Source: Cardinalis cardinalis (Eukaryota > Chordata > Aves > Passeriformes > Cardinalidae). From it: a stretch of 64,000 bases of DNA. Below, in pieces: positions 60,969-64,000 of the stretch (positions within the stretch are counted from its first letter, which is position 1; every line of letters begins with the position of its first letter). Location of the stretch: contig JACDOX010000330.1 of the NCBI GenBank assembly GCA_014549065.1, positions 344,265-408,264 of the forward strand, written 5' to 3'. The notes under the pieces were generated by a model that worked only from the letters and a program-made list of their open reading frames with translations, did not search any database and was not told the DNA's origin. The position numbers and the translations under genes were made by a program.

Positions 60969-63900
60969 ATTCCCCCTTGTCCTCTACCAGTTTACAGCTG
61001 GGACAGAATGGGAACAGCATGGCTAAAANACATGAAGGTACAGAAGTGGAACTAAGCCAAAGATGGAAGCAAATTTTTTAAATCATGATGTTCAGAAAAC
61101 AAAGAATTTCAGTTCTCACAAGAGAGAATTGGTTCATGATGACAAAGTCCAGTCACACATTTAAAGAATTTACATAAATAATAAATTTACTTGGTATGGT
61201 AAAAGTTGAGAATCATAACACAAGTAAGTTGTAGTAGTTAAACACTTTTCTTAAATACTCAGATCTGAATGGAAAACCTAATGTAAAGGGGATAAAAAGG
61301 TATTTATATAAGGAATGAACAGGATAAAAAAAATGTACTTTTTCCCCTATAAGCCATGTTGGAGAAACTCCTTCAGTTTTACAGCTACAGGAACCCACCA
61401 GATATTGCTTTTTTTGTGAAAGCCTTTTATAGCGGCAAACTTCATTTCTTTAGAAAAAAAAACAGATTTTATATAGCAATTGAAAAGTCTTAAAANAACT
61501 AATAGCATTTATTATTGAGCAATAGACACTGAGTCCTCACAAGATTCCTAGCATTCATTACTTCAAAAGCAGCAGTTTGAAATTAAAAGGTTAAAATAAC
61601 AACTTTTCAGGAATGAATTTTTTAATCTCTGAAAAGTAGGAAACTAAACTACCTTCTGCCAGACAAGGTGATAGCCTTTCTCATAAAAGCTTGAAAAGGA
61701 CTACACCTGAAGCCAATAGTCTCAATTACATAAAAAATATTCTGATCAGATTATACTAATTACAACTGAATCCTCATTAGCATCCGCAGCCATTGCTGTC
61801 AGAGCTCTGAACGAGGTGTGGGGANTCTGCATCACCTCATCTCCCAGGAGAATTTTCCCTGCCTGTCTCCAGAACCAGCTCTGGGGCAGTGCTGCTCCTA
61901 ATCCTGGACGGGAGCTGTGGGAAAAGGGAGGCTGTGTGAGGAAAAGCTGTAAAACCCTGCTGGAGGAGCACAGCTGATCCCAGCNCCCTGCTCACTCCTC
62001 TGAGCTGAGGGGCAGCCACAGCTCCTCACCGCCCTCACAGCCAGGAATCTCCTCCTAAATAAACATTTTCTTCCTAAAGTATAAAACCACACTGGTGAAT
62101 GGTTTGAGGCAAATCCAGCAATGCCAGGATGAAAGCCTGGATTTGTGCTGCCTTTTGTGTGAGCAAATGCGAGCCATTGCCACGTGCCCAAGTCATCTTG
62201 ACATCTGCAGNTGCCAAAAATGTCTGAGAGACATTTCTTATCAACTCTACCAGCACACCTCATTTGTACTTGAGGCATACAACACTAAGTCAAGTTTAGG
62301 ATGTTCCCACAAAGTCCAGGTGACACCAGCTCCAGATATTTCCTCTCCAGGCACGGAGTGACGCTGAACTTGACTGCTGTCAGCTGAGGCTGACCCTGCT
62401 CAACACCCTGCAGACACATGTGGAACAGAAAAGGCAGATTTCTCACGGTTGCAAAGCTTATCTATCTGGCAGAAATTCAATCTGGACCCTTCTCTAGATG
62501 TTTTACCTTCACCTCACGGCCTCAAACACAGTAATAAACACACATTAACACAATGGGGGAGAAGTAGGTGCTGTGACTCCAAGCAAGCTCAGCTGGGTCA
62601 TGTTTGTAGTTCATTACTCTCAGGCTCGTGTGATTTATTAAGCAATGTCCAGAGAAATCTAGTGAGTTTTCACATAGCTAACACAATTAAATNTTAAAGG
62701 AAAATATTATCTCATTTGGCTGAAATAAAACCCTGGATGTAGGTTAACTTATTGATATCCAAAATACACCTTAACATTCAACTTGCTATTTTTTAAGTGA
62801 ATAAAAATTGACTAACTCTACACTATCAGACAAATTTATAAACCACNATGTTTAATAATGACAAATTAATTTGGAAAGCAGTTTGATAGTTAGTAAAATG
62901 TTATTGCTAGTTGGATAGACAGTACATTGCAGAGAGATTAATGGCAAGAGGAGAAAATTGGCTGCAGACCTTTGGAACAGAAAATTTCCATGAGGTAATG
63001 CAGAAAGCTGTTCTGAGGTACCTTTGCATCATCAAGAGGGAATTTAATTTAGATGTTCAATATTAGTGTCAAGCTCTGAGAAGCTTCTTGGATCACAACA
63101 GCAGCAATTAACAAATACACTGCTGGCAGTGGAATCCATCCCACAGGGCAGGAGTTCAGAGACAGCACCAATCTCCTGGCTGGTTTACATTCCATTTTTA
63201 GTGACCTGATTTCTAAACAACGCTTTAACTTGCAGCATTTTGTTATTTTCCACCTAGGAAAGCCACTGTACCAAGTTTGGAAGGTGTGGGAATGCAAAAT
63301 GTGTAAATTGCAGTGTTTTACTTTGACTGGCACTGCAGCTGGGGCAGGTCTCAATAGGCACCTTCTCTTAGGTCACATTAAGACCAACAATTTCATACTG
63401 AGCTTAACTAGTCTGCAAGGGCTGCTGGCTACATTAACACTGGGGCTTTTATTGTCTAAAAGCTGCAAGGAGGCTATAAAGTGACATATCCAGCATAGTG
63501 AAAACACAGCAACATTAAAAAGAACCATTATGGCTCCACTTTAGGTGCCTGGAATACATTAAGCATCACAAGTAGCCACTTTTATCACACAATTAGGGAT
63601 TACATATTGTTTGCTACATCAGTTTAAACTAATTAATTCTAATTATTCTGTCATTTCCACCAAGTTGCTATAGACAAGTAGAGGTTAAAATTTTCCTTTT
63701 TCTGAAATTTATACTGGAAAGGTGGCTTTGGATTGGGTTCTTTGGGGTTTTTTTTGTTTTGTTTTTTTAAGCCAATTAGAAAAAAAAAACCAACATTAAG
63801 AAGATCCAAACAGCCATTTAATTTAACAAGATTTGTCAATGTGCAGTTCTGATCATTTTTTGTTTGCTCTTTAAATTTTAAACAAAAAAAACCCTAATCT

Positions 63901-64000
63901 TCAAAGGTCTCATTCAGTTTCTTCTTCCCTCTTACATGGAGGTGAAGGAAAGAAAAAACCATAAATTGTTATAGTAACTTTCCAGTCATACACCTTGGCA
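60969..64000. other. unique DNA, possible conserved stretch near 63.5 kb
   Basis: No gene was recognised. About 61780-62060 is GC-richer. A cysteine-containing 88-codon frame at 62095-62361 has no recognised domain. About 63390-63640 is repeat-free with several TAAT/ATTA cores. A T/G-rich tract with GGG and GGGG runs lies at 63730-63768, followed by an A run near 63780. Confidence 0.45.

Noticed and set aside
62095..62361. Cysteine-containing 88-codon frame
   Set aside because: Cysteine spacing does not fit a zinc-finger or other motif I know. It contains an N and lacks supporting context.

Overview
The window looks like nuclear DNA from a songbird (passerine), outside any recognisable protein-coding exon. 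The host call rests on the repeats. About fifteen 3'-end fragments of CR1 LINEs carry the usual avian 3' terminus with short repeats of the ATTCTATG type. Several long terminal repeats (LTRs) are of kinds I associate with passerine endogenous retroviruses. The rest is AT-rich, CpG-poor, intron-like or intergenic sequence. Single N characters are scattered throughout, every few hundred bases, and look like masked ambiguous or heterozygous positions. I recognised no coding exon, tRNA, rRNA, snRNA, microRNA or CRISPR array. The open frames are short, and many lie on CR1, LTR, GC-rich or microsatellite sequence.

Layout. 1-8.4 kb: mostly unique DNA with three CR1 fragments, a 34-bp tandem duplication and a short palindrome. 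8.4-8.75 kb: a solo LTR on the minus strand. 12.0-12.9 kb: two CR1 fragments in a row, the second keeping a degraded end of the reverse-transcriptase ORF. 16.2-16.5 kb: a CR1 fragment with an internal three-copy tandem repeat. 20.5-20.8 kb: an isolated CpG-island-like block with a GC box, the only promoter-like segment seen. 20.9-34.6 kb: unique DNA with three CR1 fragments and several T/G-rich tracts. 34.6-35.2 kb: two LTR-like segments. 37 kb: a compound AT/GT microsatellite. 41.9-42.3 kb: a solo LTR with a perfect 6-bp target duplication. 44.8-46.3 kb: a CR1 cluster in mixed orientation. 50.4-55.4 kb: an LTR-rich cluster in which a younger LTR has inserted into an older one. 55.4-64 kb: unique DNA with two CR1 fragments and some candidate conserved noncoding stretches.

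No genes act together here. The history that can be read is one of transposon insertion: CR1 fragments on both strands, three related LTRs with 6-bp target duplications, and one nested insertion. I found no convincing new biological system. The observations most worth checking are the lone CpG island, the nested LTR, and the N positions that recur at one column of different CR1 copies.
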